Below are positions 42,315 to 52,378 of a stretch of DNA of 64,000 nucleotides, in pieces. The notes beneath the pieces are model-generated. The model searched no databases. It was not told the DNA's origin and saw nothing but the letters and a program-made list of their open reading frames with translations. Made by a program: the position numbers and the translations under genes. How positions within the stretch are numbered: the stretch's first letter is position 1; each line of letters begins with the position of its first letter. The stretch comes from Phymatolithon calcareum (taxonomy: Eukaryota; Rhodophyta; Florideophyceae; Hapalidiales). The stretch spans positions 248,001-312,000 of the forward strand of contig OZ345385.1 in the NCBI GenBank assembly GCA_977006965.1, read 5' to 3'.

Positions 42315-42624
42315 GAATCTAGAAAGTTGCGAATCGCGGAATCGCTCAGCAAGTCTGTGCGGTGCTTCCCCTCCTTACTTTCTATGCATCAGTGCTTGGT
42401 GCTGTGATTCACGTCGACGGTGGAGGCCGAATCGAAAATAGCCCGAGGAGGGGCCAGGGGTTGAGAGCTTATGATATATATTTGCAAGATAGAGCTATCA
42501 GTCTGTGCTGTTAGAGATGAGCATGAAGGCAAATGCCAAAAAATACACAGGGACTTGCGGGAATAATCGTATCCGAGAATTTATTTGAAAAATTAGATAC
42601 AATCAAATTCGGTGTCGTTGTTGA
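42315..42624. other. No recognisable feature
   Basis: Spacer between LINE-E and the P2 pseudogene; probably the 3-prime flank of P2. Confidence 0.35.
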
Positions 42625-43590
42625 CTACAGTGTAGTTTTCAGCATATGCACGCAAGGTCGGTACAGGACCTTGGCGCCGCTGCCCCCGTGCGACAGTGGG
42701 GTGATGGCGTATATGTGCGTCTCCACAGGAAACGGAAGGGGATATCAAGCAACGGACTCAATACCATTAGTGAGGTGTTCGCGCATGGCCCGCAGAGCAT
42801 TTTCGAACGCAAGATACTGCGGGTGTACTTTAGAGAACAGCTCCGTGGTCGTCCCGGTGGCGACTTTCTTTAGCCACTTGGCATGCAGAAGCTCCATGTC
42901 GAGCAACACCGTCGGTCAGCGCAAGGACAACTCAAGCATGAGCCCACCACATTCAACCTTCACCTGCCAGTCGCCCTTGCCAATACAGGAGGGCAGCAGG
43001 GCAGCGATAGTGACCATCTTTGGCTTGGTGTCGGGGTGCTCCCATTCGGAGGTCAGGTGCAGCGGCTTGAATGCATGCGCACCGAGCAGGAAAGATTAAC
43101 CGACGCCGCTGTCGTCCTGATCGTCCTCGGCAGGCGCCTCAGTCGCTTCAAATACCCTCCGCTTCTTTCCCAAGGTACCGCCGGAGTACGAAGTGACCTT
43201 GACATCCAGGTTGTCAAGATTACCGTCGCTCTCGCCTGCATAGTGTTAGTTGCGTGCTGGTGAAGAAAATGGCGATTCTAAATAGACAGAGTCCATGACG
43301 TACCCCCCAGATTTCGATACTTCTTCTTGATGCCGTTCAGGCGTGTGCGGAAGGGATCTAAACGGTAGTTGGAAAAAAACACTAGATGTGACGAATAAAC
43401 GGCTTCGGGTCGCTTTTTTCCGTCATTTCTCCGCGATCGAACATAAACCGCATAAGCTGAACAGCCTCATATGCCTCAGTAGCCTTCTCGTGAGTCGCCG
43501 GTTGGTTTACCATAGCGAAATACCACCAGGAGGAATGACGGGAGCATTTTCCGGCGAGTTCGCGGGCAAAGACCGGCCCAATTTGTAATG
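42625..43590 (-). pseudogene. Spliced pseudogene P2, family not recognised
   Basis: GC-rich. Exon 1 (about 43590-43304) reads GPVFARELAGKC, SSWWYFAMVNQPATHEKATE and AVQLMRFMFDRGEMTEKSDP; after a T-run frameshift and TAG it continues FFSNYRLDPFRTRLNGIKKK. A 68-nt intron (43303-43236) has GTACGT, an ACTAAC branch site and TATGCAG. Exon 2 (43235-42625) is one frame with three internal stops (TAA 43098, TGA 42918, TGA 42747): SDGNLDNLDVKVTSYSGG, KMVTIAALLPSCIGKGDW, LLDMELLHAKWLKKVATG, YLAFENALRAMREHLTNG and PFPVETHIYAITPLSHGG. It was a soluble protein of about 300 residues. No membrane segment or known catalytic motif is visible. Confidence 0.62.
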
Positions 43591-43599
43591 CTGTATTAC

Positions 43600-44643
43600 T
43601 ATAGCACTAATACTCATTACGATTTGAAGCCCCTGGAAAGGTCGTTTTTAGACAACACTAATTTTCGAAGTAATACTATGAGCTGCGGCTTGGAAAAAGG
43701 AACACGTCATGCACAATTCTAGACGTCGATATGAAAGCCAGTACATGATCCAGTACTAATTTAATAATGTTGATGCTTTAATTTACTACGCATACGTTCT
43801 CTAATCACCATTACGTATTTTCAGGATCCCAGAACACATACTATAGTGTTATTTGAATTCAGTATAGTGTCACTCAATGTACTATTTCGAACCGAGTATT
43901 TTCCACATATTTGGCATATATTCGGCGAATATTTGGCATTGCTAAAGACCTACTGTGCTACCCTGAAACTTTGAGGCTCTGAAATTGATAATCTCTTCAT
44001 TTTACAGTACTGAAAATGCCAAATATAGGAGGAGCACTGCCAAGTCAGTATATTCGCACCAATAAAATTTAATATTCATAAAATGAGCTTGATAAATTTG
44101 GGGACTAATATTAAAGAAATTTGGCGAATTGCCGAATATTCGGCAACTTCAAGTTGCGAATTCTTCTCATTTGCAGCACAATGGCACAATTCTTTTTCCA
44201 AATATGTAAAGCAGAAGCACAAATAAGTAGATAATCACGCGGAGAACCAAGTGTATGCTGCCCATGGCCCCATATTCGGAGAAAGAAGTGTCGACAGAGT
44301 AGATTCGAATATTCAGCTTACGCCGTATCCTTAAGGAGGGAGGCACTGCTCCACTAGCTACAGTCACCCAATAAAGTAACGTCCGAATGCCAAGGATACG
44401 TTTGCCGATCACAAAAGCAGCTCTTTTATAAAACGACGAAAATATTCATAATCCATCAAAAACTTAGACGTCATTACATTGAACTGTTGTAGTAGTGTAG
44501 CAATATCATTGTGTTACATATTGGCTTCCTGTGGAAAGAAAGTCATTTTAATCATGGGTGACAGGGCACAATCTTGGAAAACATCTAAGTAACCGATTGA
44601 AGTCGCTTTCCTGGGCCACATTTTGAAAGGGGTGTAAAAATAA
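43600..44643. other. AT-rich region, no gene
   Basis: AT-rich with repeated words such as atatttggc and its complement around 43.9-44.15 kb. Possibly a decayed MITE, but I could not define ends. Confidence 0.35.
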
Positions 44644-44709
44644 GCATCGATTGCAGTCGGCTCCCCTTAAGGAGAGCAGACTTTAAGGAGAGCCGACTGC
44701 AATCGATGC
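44644..44709. repeat. Inverted repeat with an internal direct repeat
   Basis: Arms of 27 nt (44644-44670, 44683-44709) pair with one mismatch. The right part also contains a 16-bp direct duplication, ttaaggagagc(a/c)gact at 44667-44682 and 44683-44698. Located about 100 bp upstream of the DDE_Tnp_4 remnant. Confidence 0.93.
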
Positions 44710-44809
44710 ATCTCCCAAGTCATCAGGATGACCACTCCGTCCAATGTACATTCTAATGAGTTCATCGATCAAGACACAAGCCTTCTTACTGAAATTTGTC
44801 GCTTTAAGG

Positions 44810-45613
44810 CCCTTTTTGGCGTCACGCCATTAGTTTGCGCAATCGCATGACGTAAAATTGGCATATCTCTGCCTCCGAAGGCACGCCCGTTCCACTTGCT
44901 CTGGAGTTTGCTATATTTAAAAGTATATACTAACGAGAGTGCTAACCGTGCCCTCACAAAAATTGATGAAAAGACCTTTCGGTTCTGGTCCTGGCGTTTT
45001 GTTCATTTGTTGTCGGCAATCAAAAGAGTACGTGACTTTTTTATCAGATTTTCTACTCTCTTCCTATTGAATTCAAATACGATTTCAGATCAATTGGTAA
45101 AATCGGCTTCGGTGGAGTTCAAGACGCAGATTCAACGCTACTGTAGACAGTACCGACTTCCGCATTCGTGAGCCCGTGCCTTTTAATTCTAAATGGTACA
45201 GCCACAAATTTAAAGGCCCCGGGTTGAGGTACGAAGTTGGAATAAGTGCTTTGGGTGGTTGGTTGGTTTGGACGAATAGTCCTTTTCCTTGCGGGAGATA
45301 CTCGGGTCTCAAGATATTTCGTCGGGCAATGAAAAAAGCTTTATTTCCCGGTGAGACCGTCGTCGCAGACGGAACGTACAGAGATGAGAATTGCAAACAA
45401 CACGCTCGCCTTAGTGACCCGGTTCCCCTCCGTTTCTATGCTACTGTGCGGACGCGACACGAGACATGTAATCGGCGGTTTAAACAATTTGGTGTGCTTT
45501 GTCAACGATTTCGGCACGACATTCGAAAGCATAGTGTGTGTTTTCTTGCCGTCGCTAATCTGACGCAGCTCATGATTCAGAACGGTCATCCTCTCTTCCC
45601 TCTAAAACAGTAA
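44810..45613 (+). pseudogene. DDE_Tnp_4-type (Harbinger/IS5-like) transposase pseudogene
   Basis: The plus strand reads FGVTPLVCAIA*RKIG (TGA where related proteins have Trp), then LYLKVYTNESANRALTKIDE and KTFRFWSWRFVHLL, the N-terminal block of this family. After a shift near 45140 come VDSTDFRI with the first catalytic Asp (45146), KWYSHKFKGPGLRYEVGIS, TNSPFPCGRYSGLKIFR, ADGTYRD with the second Asp (45368), and TRHETCNRRFKQFGVL with the Glu (45461). The triad is present although the frame is broken. The protein ends at 45613. Terminal repeats were not found. Confidence 0.78.
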
Positions 45614-46416
45614 TTTTGCTTGGATAGTAAAAACAATTGGCGTATTTGATATTTACCGCACTTCCCAGGCAAATTATATTCATATTATATTATTTCCGAT
45701 TTCCGCTAGACCTCTATCTTTTTTTTTCAAAAGAAAAACTAGACGGCACGCCCTTGTTACAATTATAAATTCGAGCTACTTCGCTAATAAATTTGCAGAA
45801 TGAGAATAATCAAATAATCTGATGTTGTCTTGCGGATATTGATTAATCAAAAATGGTGACTAATCAAGCTGATTACTAATAATCAGCATTATTGATGTTC
45901 ATGCTCATCCGTATGTGATGTTCGTTAGAAAGTCGTTATGAATGTGAACGCGAATGAATATTCGCTAGTGATGAAGATAGGCTCACACGCCCGACGCGTT
46001 TGAGGAGCTCATGTTCAAGGCGGACGCCTCGCCATGCGCTACTAAATGATATGCCTCGCGTGGTGTTTGTCATACGTCTGCATCTGGAGTACAGTAGTTA
46101 ACTTGGACCAGCAATACATCACACTGTAAACTTTACCCCCCGACAGTACATTCTTCTGGAACGCATCATTTTGAGAAGTAGTTGAGGCGTTGGTGAGGTG
46201 AGCTTTTTTCGAATATTTGTGAGTCGCCATGAGGCGCCTCCGACTCCCGATGCGTCACGTATTGAGGGGGCATGCCTCCGACTAACTGGGTTTATGATAT
46301 GAGGTTTGTACATCACTACTTTTTCACAACGCCGTTAGGCCCCTAGAACAACCTCAAATCCCAACCATAAAATCCAACCATAAACTGTATATGTGACTCT
46401 CAATACGAAATACAGT
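45614..46416. other. AT-rich intergenic
   Basis: Contains quasi-palindromic gattactaataatcag-type words at about 45.83-45.9 kb. No gene is supported. Confidence 0.35.
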
Positions 46417-47782
46417 GGGTGCATTCAGGAATTAACACTTCAAAAAACCTACACTTTTGCAATCAATCACAATAGAGAACGAGAGCCCTAAATTCGAACA
46501 CTCCAACAGATCTGTAGGGAAGCTAATGACCCCCAAACAGATTAACAGACAGATATGCAGCCAATAAGATGCTACCAGGTAGCACCCCCAATAGATATCT
46601 CTATCCGTTGTCCCACATCTATCGGTGCCGGCGTTGTCGGCCTTCCCCGTCATCGACTTTCTTTCTCGCGAAGCCGCTGCAGCAGCTGCTGCTTGCTGCG
46701 CTACCGCGGTGTCATGCGCAGCAGTGTACTTTACAATTTTTGACCAGAATCGAATTCCGAATCCCACATATGCACGCAACGCTATTCCTCGCCCTATTTT
46801 GTCTCGATGTTCGACACCTTAGCGTCATATTTTGACGTATGGACTAGTCGGCGATTTTATTGTCGCGATTAAATTTCCGAAAAATCTTGTGTGTCACTAT
46901 CCCTCACGGAGGGCGGAGTGAATTCTGGGACAGGGAGGGCTGCTGGCACGGCGGAGGACGGGGTGGCGGAATCGTGCGAATGCGGCGCCGGTGCCAGTGA
47001 ATACCCATAGCCGGTAGTGCCAGCTATGGGGGTGGGGGGATGTTGCGACGGGGGGAGCGAGGGCGCGAAGCTGATTTAGGGGAAGTGCCCGCTGGTCGTC
47101 AGAGACCGGCGCGGGTCGAGGCATGATAGAAAATGGGTCCGGAACTTCTGTCAACGCAGAGAAGGGTAGCTTCCGTGATAGTTTATGTCCACTAAGGCCG
47201 CTTACGTGCGTCAGAGGGGATCGAGAGGAATAACGCAGCAATCAGTGACCAGCGCAGCCCGGCGTGAGCCCGAATCAAAGATCAATAGGGAGCGAGACAC
47301 CGTAATGCCAGGGAAAAGCACGACACAAGCAAGTTTGCAGTCCGCGCAAAACAGGGGAAAGAATATAATCGGAATGGACCACGACACCGCAGTGCGCACT
47401 AGAGAGGGGGCCGCAGGGCGCAGTGCAGGTCCTGGTGCAGCAGCAAGGAGCGGAGCAGCGCGATGTGCAGGCTAGGAGTAGGCGCTGTGCGGAGCAAGAG
47501 GGGAAACGATGGTCGTGCTCCTGCCATGGGACGATCACAGGCCACAGGAATCCTTAAATTCTGTTTGTTCTGCGCATAGGATACGCGCATCGGACAGCGC
47601 GAGTAGTGCCAGTGGCCGTTGCGGCGATATGCGGAACGGTAAACTGAGCAATGACGGTGACCATTGTGGCAGCATTAGAGGATTATATTGCGTAACGAAA
47701 AGTCTATCTCAAAGGCTACTAGTGATATTGACTCGTCAACAGATCCACAGATCTGTCAATCTGTTAATTCCTGAATGTACCC
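46417..47782. mobile_element. TIR element T3, 1366 bp, 3-bp TSD
   Basis: Inverted 21-bp ends starting gggt(g/a) and sharing cattcaggaattaaca (one mismatch) at 46417 and 47782, flanked by agt at 46414-46416 and 47783-47785. The GGG start and 3-bp TSD resemble Harbinger-like elements. The interior is GC-rich (46.9-47.6 kb) with overlapping frames on both strands and no transposase motif, so it is non-autonomous or degraded. A hairpin, cccatagc...gctatggg, lies at about 47004. Confidence 0.72.
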
Positions 47783-49013
47783 AGTCTGAAAACGAACTGT
47801 AAGAGCATGCAGTTTGGATTAGGATAAATATGATATAGGGGACAGTTGGCATTTTTGAAGTGGACTAGGACCGTCCACCAACCACGGAATGCCAAGTCAT
47901 CTCTAACCTGTAGATTTTGATTGCAGCACCACCACAGAACACTGTAAAGTACAAATATGATAGCAATATGATATGCGTTCCAGCGCTCAAGGGCGGTTTT
48001 CGGACAAAGCTGTCAAGTCGCCGAGCTCCACGCGCACCATCAAGTCCTCCGCACCAATTCAAGGGCATCATCTAAACTACTTCGACATGAAGGCTGTCGA
48101 ATTTGGACTTGCCATCAGTGCAGAAACTTCTTCTAAGATGGCCAGCTCGGAGCCGGTGGCCTTAATGTCGTAGTGGTTTAGCTGGTGAGCTTGAGATTGG
48201 CTCGCATAGGTACTATTGCTGACGTATCGGACGAAGTCGTCACAGGGATTTTTGAAGACTCGCTCCGTCTTCTATCACTCATGGGCATGCGCATCCTCAC
48301 CTTTGTGAAAGCGCGGACTGGACGCTCAAGCCTCCTCATTGACCGGGAAGTGCAACACTGCATCTGCAATGACTGCCCTTTAGTACATCGCCGGACTGAA
48401 TACCCCAACGTTCAATCGCCTTGTCTCATCGCAATACTGCTCCCCTGTTTTAGCCCTGCATTTTGTGCGCCCGTGATCCGGAATTTTGCATCCGAGCAAT
48501 CCTAGTGAATACAGCTACCGGTCCCGCTGGCCTCCTCCCTGCTTTACCGACCGTTCTCGATACCGCCATCGGACCTCCTGACATTTTTTCGGCCCGCGCA
48601 ATCCGCCATGCTGTACGGATACATCCCATGTCCACTCCAACAGCTATACTTCCGTTCTCAGAACTTCGTCAGAACCACAGGGACACAAGGTCGGCTCCTG
48701 AAATCTGGACAACTGTGATTGTTTTCCGACAGAGAATGTTCTTCCATCTGGTGTCCCGGAGTGCCACTTCTGCAAGCTAGGAACCAAGCCATGTCGGTCA
48801 CATTGGACTTACATTGACACCCGGCCGCTGCATGACTTGTGCAAGACAACACGAGAAGTCCTCACATCAAATAGATATTGTGTCTGGTTATTCCAATACC
48901 TTAAGAAGCCGATTGCCCATCTGTAGACTCCCTTCTAAGGTTCTGTGCAGCCAAATCTTCCAAGGAAATTAAGGCGATTAGTAGAAGAGAATGTTGTAGA
49001 CTATAGGCGATCA
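47783..49013. other. GC-richer region with unidentifiable coding-like frames
   Basis: 47.96-48.87 kb has several plus-strand frames, for example YFDMKAVEFGLAISAETSSK, IADVSDEVVTGIFEDSLRLL and VPECHFCKLGTKPC. They may be parts of one broken gene, but they do not join clearly and I recognise no domain. Confidence 0.3.
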
Positions 49014-49399
49014 CTAGTGTCTAGTTTACTGAAATTTCCTCTCAATTGAGGGTATGAGATTCATAGATTTTCGCAAACGAAAGATCCCCAATATCAGGCT
49101 CTTCAACAGCGCTATCACGCGCTGCTGACATTATGGATGAGCTTCAGAGATTAGAAAGGAGTTTTCAACCAAGAAAATTGCCGGAGCGAAAGAGTTCTCG
49201 CGAAACGACCATTGGAGCAGTGGGTTCGTCTTTTGACGCCGAAATATTCTCGGCCGTCTGAGCTTTTGAAGAGATAGAACACTTGCGAACCCCATGCGTG
49301 CAATGCATTCCCTGGTTTACAGACAGAAGGAGGTTCCTCGATGCGCCGATCGAGCAAAGTTGGATGTGCTGGGAGATGACAAGCTGTCGGGTACAATGG

Positions 49400-49530
49400 G
49401 AAGGCCGATTGATGATATGATCACTTGCGAAACAATTTGGATACCAAGCTACTGTGGGCTCCGTGGGAACGAAAAAGCGGGCGACCTTGCTCGGAAAGGC
49501 ATTACGGATTCAAGTCTGGTGACGCTTTAC
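49400..49530 (+). mobile_element. RNase H domain fragment of another LINE
   Basis: Frame CETIWIPSYCGLRGNEKAGD followed by LARKGITDSS is the C-terminal RNase H signature of RNase-H-bearing LINEs (W-x-P-x-H-x-GLxGNExAD-x-LA), with Tyr in place of the usual His. It is cut by the LINE-B insertion and may resume after 51160. LINE-A has no such domain, so this is another lineage. Confidence 0.66.
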
Positions 49531-49543
49531 ACTAGCACCATCA

Positions 49544-51147
49544 GATATACTCTAATCATTGGTTCCAGCTTGGATTCCAGAAGGGAAAGAGCACAGAACT
49601 GGCCATACTCGGGGCTACGGAGATGTTGAAAGGGGAGCAAAAATGCGTTGCAGTGTTGGACCTCAAGGCTGCGTATGCCACTGTCCCAAGAGAGCACCTG
49701 GTGGCAAAGATGAGACAAGTACTGCCACCGGACTTTGCGCTATGGCAGAGGTCTTTCTGGAACCGTCTTGGGTCTCTACAGTAGGAGGCGCCGATCAGAA
49801 ATGGTTTCTGGTGGATAGGGGAGGTCCCACAAGGATCTCCCCTTAGTCCAAGCTTATACAATATCTTCATGGACGAGTTTGCCGAACGCTTGAGCGAGGT
49901 TAGCAGCACCTGGGCTGATATACCCGTTATACTGTTCGCTGACGACGTACTCCTCTCAGCGAAATCACCCGAAGCACTGCAAGGGCTGTTGAACATAGCC
50001 ACACAGTGGGCTCATCAGCGAGGAATGACCTGGAACACAAAAAAAGGCAAGAGCGAGATCCTAGATTCAGAAGAAACATCGGGCCAGACCTTTACGCTCG
50101 ATAATAGGGTCCTCGAGCGCGTTCCGGAGGTTACATACCTTGGCGTATCCCTTGGTCCAGACAGCCTAACACTGCAACGACTGAAGAAGGCCCGGACCGC
50201 AGTCTACGAATTGCGCTCACTTGGAATTTTCAAGAAAGACCTCACCATCCAGAAGTGCGTCCAGGTGTATAAAGCATTAATACAGCCACGATGGTACGCA
50301 ATGCATTTGACACCGTGGACACAAGAAGTGCAGAAGGCCGTCAGGGAAGTGGAGCAGACGTTCTTTACCGAGGTGTTTGGGCCATTGGCGCGTGGAAGAA
50401 CCGACAGACTCCGCCTGTGATGTCGAATCCAGGCCCCCAGCCAGCGACGAGTAATACTAGCCTTCAAAGTGCTGAGGAGGACAAAGTCAAGAGAACGCAG
50501 GTATGTTGAACAACAGCTGGAATACGAAGAAAATATGGAGCTCTAAGCTGCGAAGAGCGATATCGCCGCGATGACAACTAGAGAGCCGTTTGATGAGGCG
50601 GTAAGGCACATTCAGAGCAACAAAACGGCCGGAAGTCTTCGAATGACGTTTATGACCATGAAAGGAGAGCGCCTCGAGTCAAAAAGAAAACGGAAGAACC
50701 CATATGACAAGACAAGAGAGCTACCAGCAATTCTTAAGTTTCCTAAGGTTAAACACAGACAATTAGCGCTGCAATACGCATGTAGAAGGTTCCCACAGGT
50801 GTCCACAACTACGATGATGGAGAGATTCGGGGACAAGGTCCAACACCACATGGAGACCCTGGGGCGAAGCCTGTCAGGATACAAGCTCAAGAAAGAAAAC
50901 AGAGTTGCGACTGAAAAAGCTCTGGACGAGCTACTGCTCTTCAGCAAGAGCATCGTCGATAGCATGCAAAATGATGAAAATCATTTCTGAGCAAAAAGAC
51001 AAGATACAAGACCAGGAACACAAGGGGTCAATACAAGACGACAAAAAGTAAAGGAGCTGGTAGTAGATAATCAGCAGTAGAGGAAGCCTTCCCCGTATAT
51101 TCGTAAGACTGTGAGGCTTCTAAAAATAATAGTAATAATAATAAAAA
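49544..51147 (+). mobile_element. LINE-B copy with RT and 13-bp TSD
   Basis: TSD actagcaccatca at 49531-49543 and 51148-51160. Starting within the RT domain: QLGFQKGKSTELAILG-like, motif A VLDLKAAYATVPRE (Ala where LINE-A has Asp), motif B VPQGSPLSPSLYNIF after a G-run shift at about 49826, motif C LFADDVLLSAKSPEALQG, YLGVSLG, LIQPRW with one residue lost before YAMHL, FGPLARGRTDRLRL then TGA. Then METREPF-like MTTREPFDEAVRHIQSNK, the KRKNPYDKTRELPAILKFPK block, RFPQVSTTTMMERFG and ALDELLLFSKSIVDSM to a stop at 50988. The tail is (TAA)n-like. 5-prime truncated and inactive. Confidence 0.92.
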
Positions 51148-51604
51148 ACTAGCACCATCAACAAGCTTTTATGAATTGAGGCTAGCAATAACTGGGTTAT
51201 GATTTAGAACCCAATTTACGGGCAGTGACGTGCCTGCCAGACCATCGACTTTCTCCTCAATTACATCCTGAGCCATACCAATCACATTTATTGACTTGAA
51301 ATGGCTGACTATAGTCTACAACATTCTTCTCGACTAAACGCCTTAGTTTATTTGGCATGTTTGGCTGCACCGACCAGTAGACGGGAGTCTTGTTCTTTCG
51401 GCACAGCAGGTCTGATTCATGAGAGTAGACAGCACATTTTCGTTCCTAGCTCAGCCCGATCTGATTTTCAGTTAGTAGTTGCGCTATTTCTCGCACAGAA
51501 GACAAGCCCAGCTTTAAGAATCTGGCGTGAGCGAGCTGTTTCGCTTTCGTTTTATAGATTTTATCTAGCTATTGTGTCACCCCTCAATTGAGATGGTTAG
51601 TAAA

Positions 51605-52110
51605 CTAGATACTAGGCCTACTATTAATCTCATTCATCGTTGGTAGTGATGTCATTAGAGCAAATAAAGTAAGTGGTTTGGCTGAAAATGGTAAATCGTC
51701 TTCGTACAATTTATCTTCTATCTTTCGAGTCCCATTTTTCTTTTTCGCAAGACCAAAATCAATCCACCACACGCGCCAAGCTTCTTCATTGTGTCTCAGG
51801 TCGCTCAGAACCCCTGTAGCATTCGGCACTACCAGCTCAACTCGAATGTTTGCAACGGGCTCTTCACCGCGCGAGAGTCCAACATCCGCAAGGGAGTCCA
51901 ATCCACGTTGCGCTGAAGAAATAATATGAATCCAGTCCACCTGACCAGCGGAGGCTTCTCTAACCATCACCTTTTCGTCCCTGCCCCGCGTCACAGTCTG
52001 TACGACATACTCAACCACAAGCTCTGGATCACACCGCGGCTTCACGCATATCGCCAAGACGTCTGGTACACAGCTTCTTTCTTTCGTTATTGCAGAAAGA
52101 CCATAGTTAC
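51605..52110 (-). pseudogene. Protein-kinase-like fragment cut by T1-C
   Basis: The minus-strand frame starts after an in-frame TAG near 52117 with DPTCKTCNYGLSAITKERSC, then VLAICVKPRCDPELVVEYVV, GVLSDLRHNEEAWRVWWIDF and GLAKKKNGTRKIED. DLRHN followed 14 residues later by DFG resembles the catalytic loop (HGDLRxxN) and Mg-binding DFG of divergent protein kinases, with the loop His replaced. The last codons and stop (RPSI then TAG) come from the T1-C right end. N-terminal lobe not seen; LINE-A lies just upstream. Confidence 0.42.
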
Positions 52111-52378
52111 AGGTTTTGCATGTAGGGTCCTACTACATTGTGTATCCAAGCCTAAACACTTTTTTTTTGAATTTGGAATTTATTAAACGCCCTCAGTAAC
52201 ACTCATGAGACTGCAAGGGAGATGCGTTTCAGCAGCTACGTTGTAGCTTCGATCAAATATTCAAATACTTGTAACCCGGGTTATCGTCGTAGCCCTAGCT
52301 GCAAAAACCCTCTCCCGTAAGAGGGCGGAGGGAAAAGCTTGGGGTCCACTGATCAGATTTCCTCAATTTGCGCCTTGT

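Larger units (their letters stand above)
49014..51614 (-). mobile_element. T1-C: piggyBac-like element with nested LINE-B
   Basis: The left end ctagtgtctagtttact (49014) and right end, read inverted, ctagtatctagtttact (51614) differ at one position. Subterminal palindrome copies (ctcaattgagg core) lie at about 49041 and 51582. The 51.45-51.58 kb part aligns with the right end of T1-A (shared ctcgcacaga(g/a)ga block). No transposase frame is left. LINE-B is inserted at 49544-51147. Confidence 0.68.

Noticed and set aside
42533-43099. 188-codon open frame on plus
   Set aside because: It is the antisense shadow of the P2 exon 2, whose minus-strand frame is coherent across a splice junction.
46897-47475. 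Frames on both strands inside T3
   Set aside because: Overlapping frames with GC-driven composition and no transposase motif.
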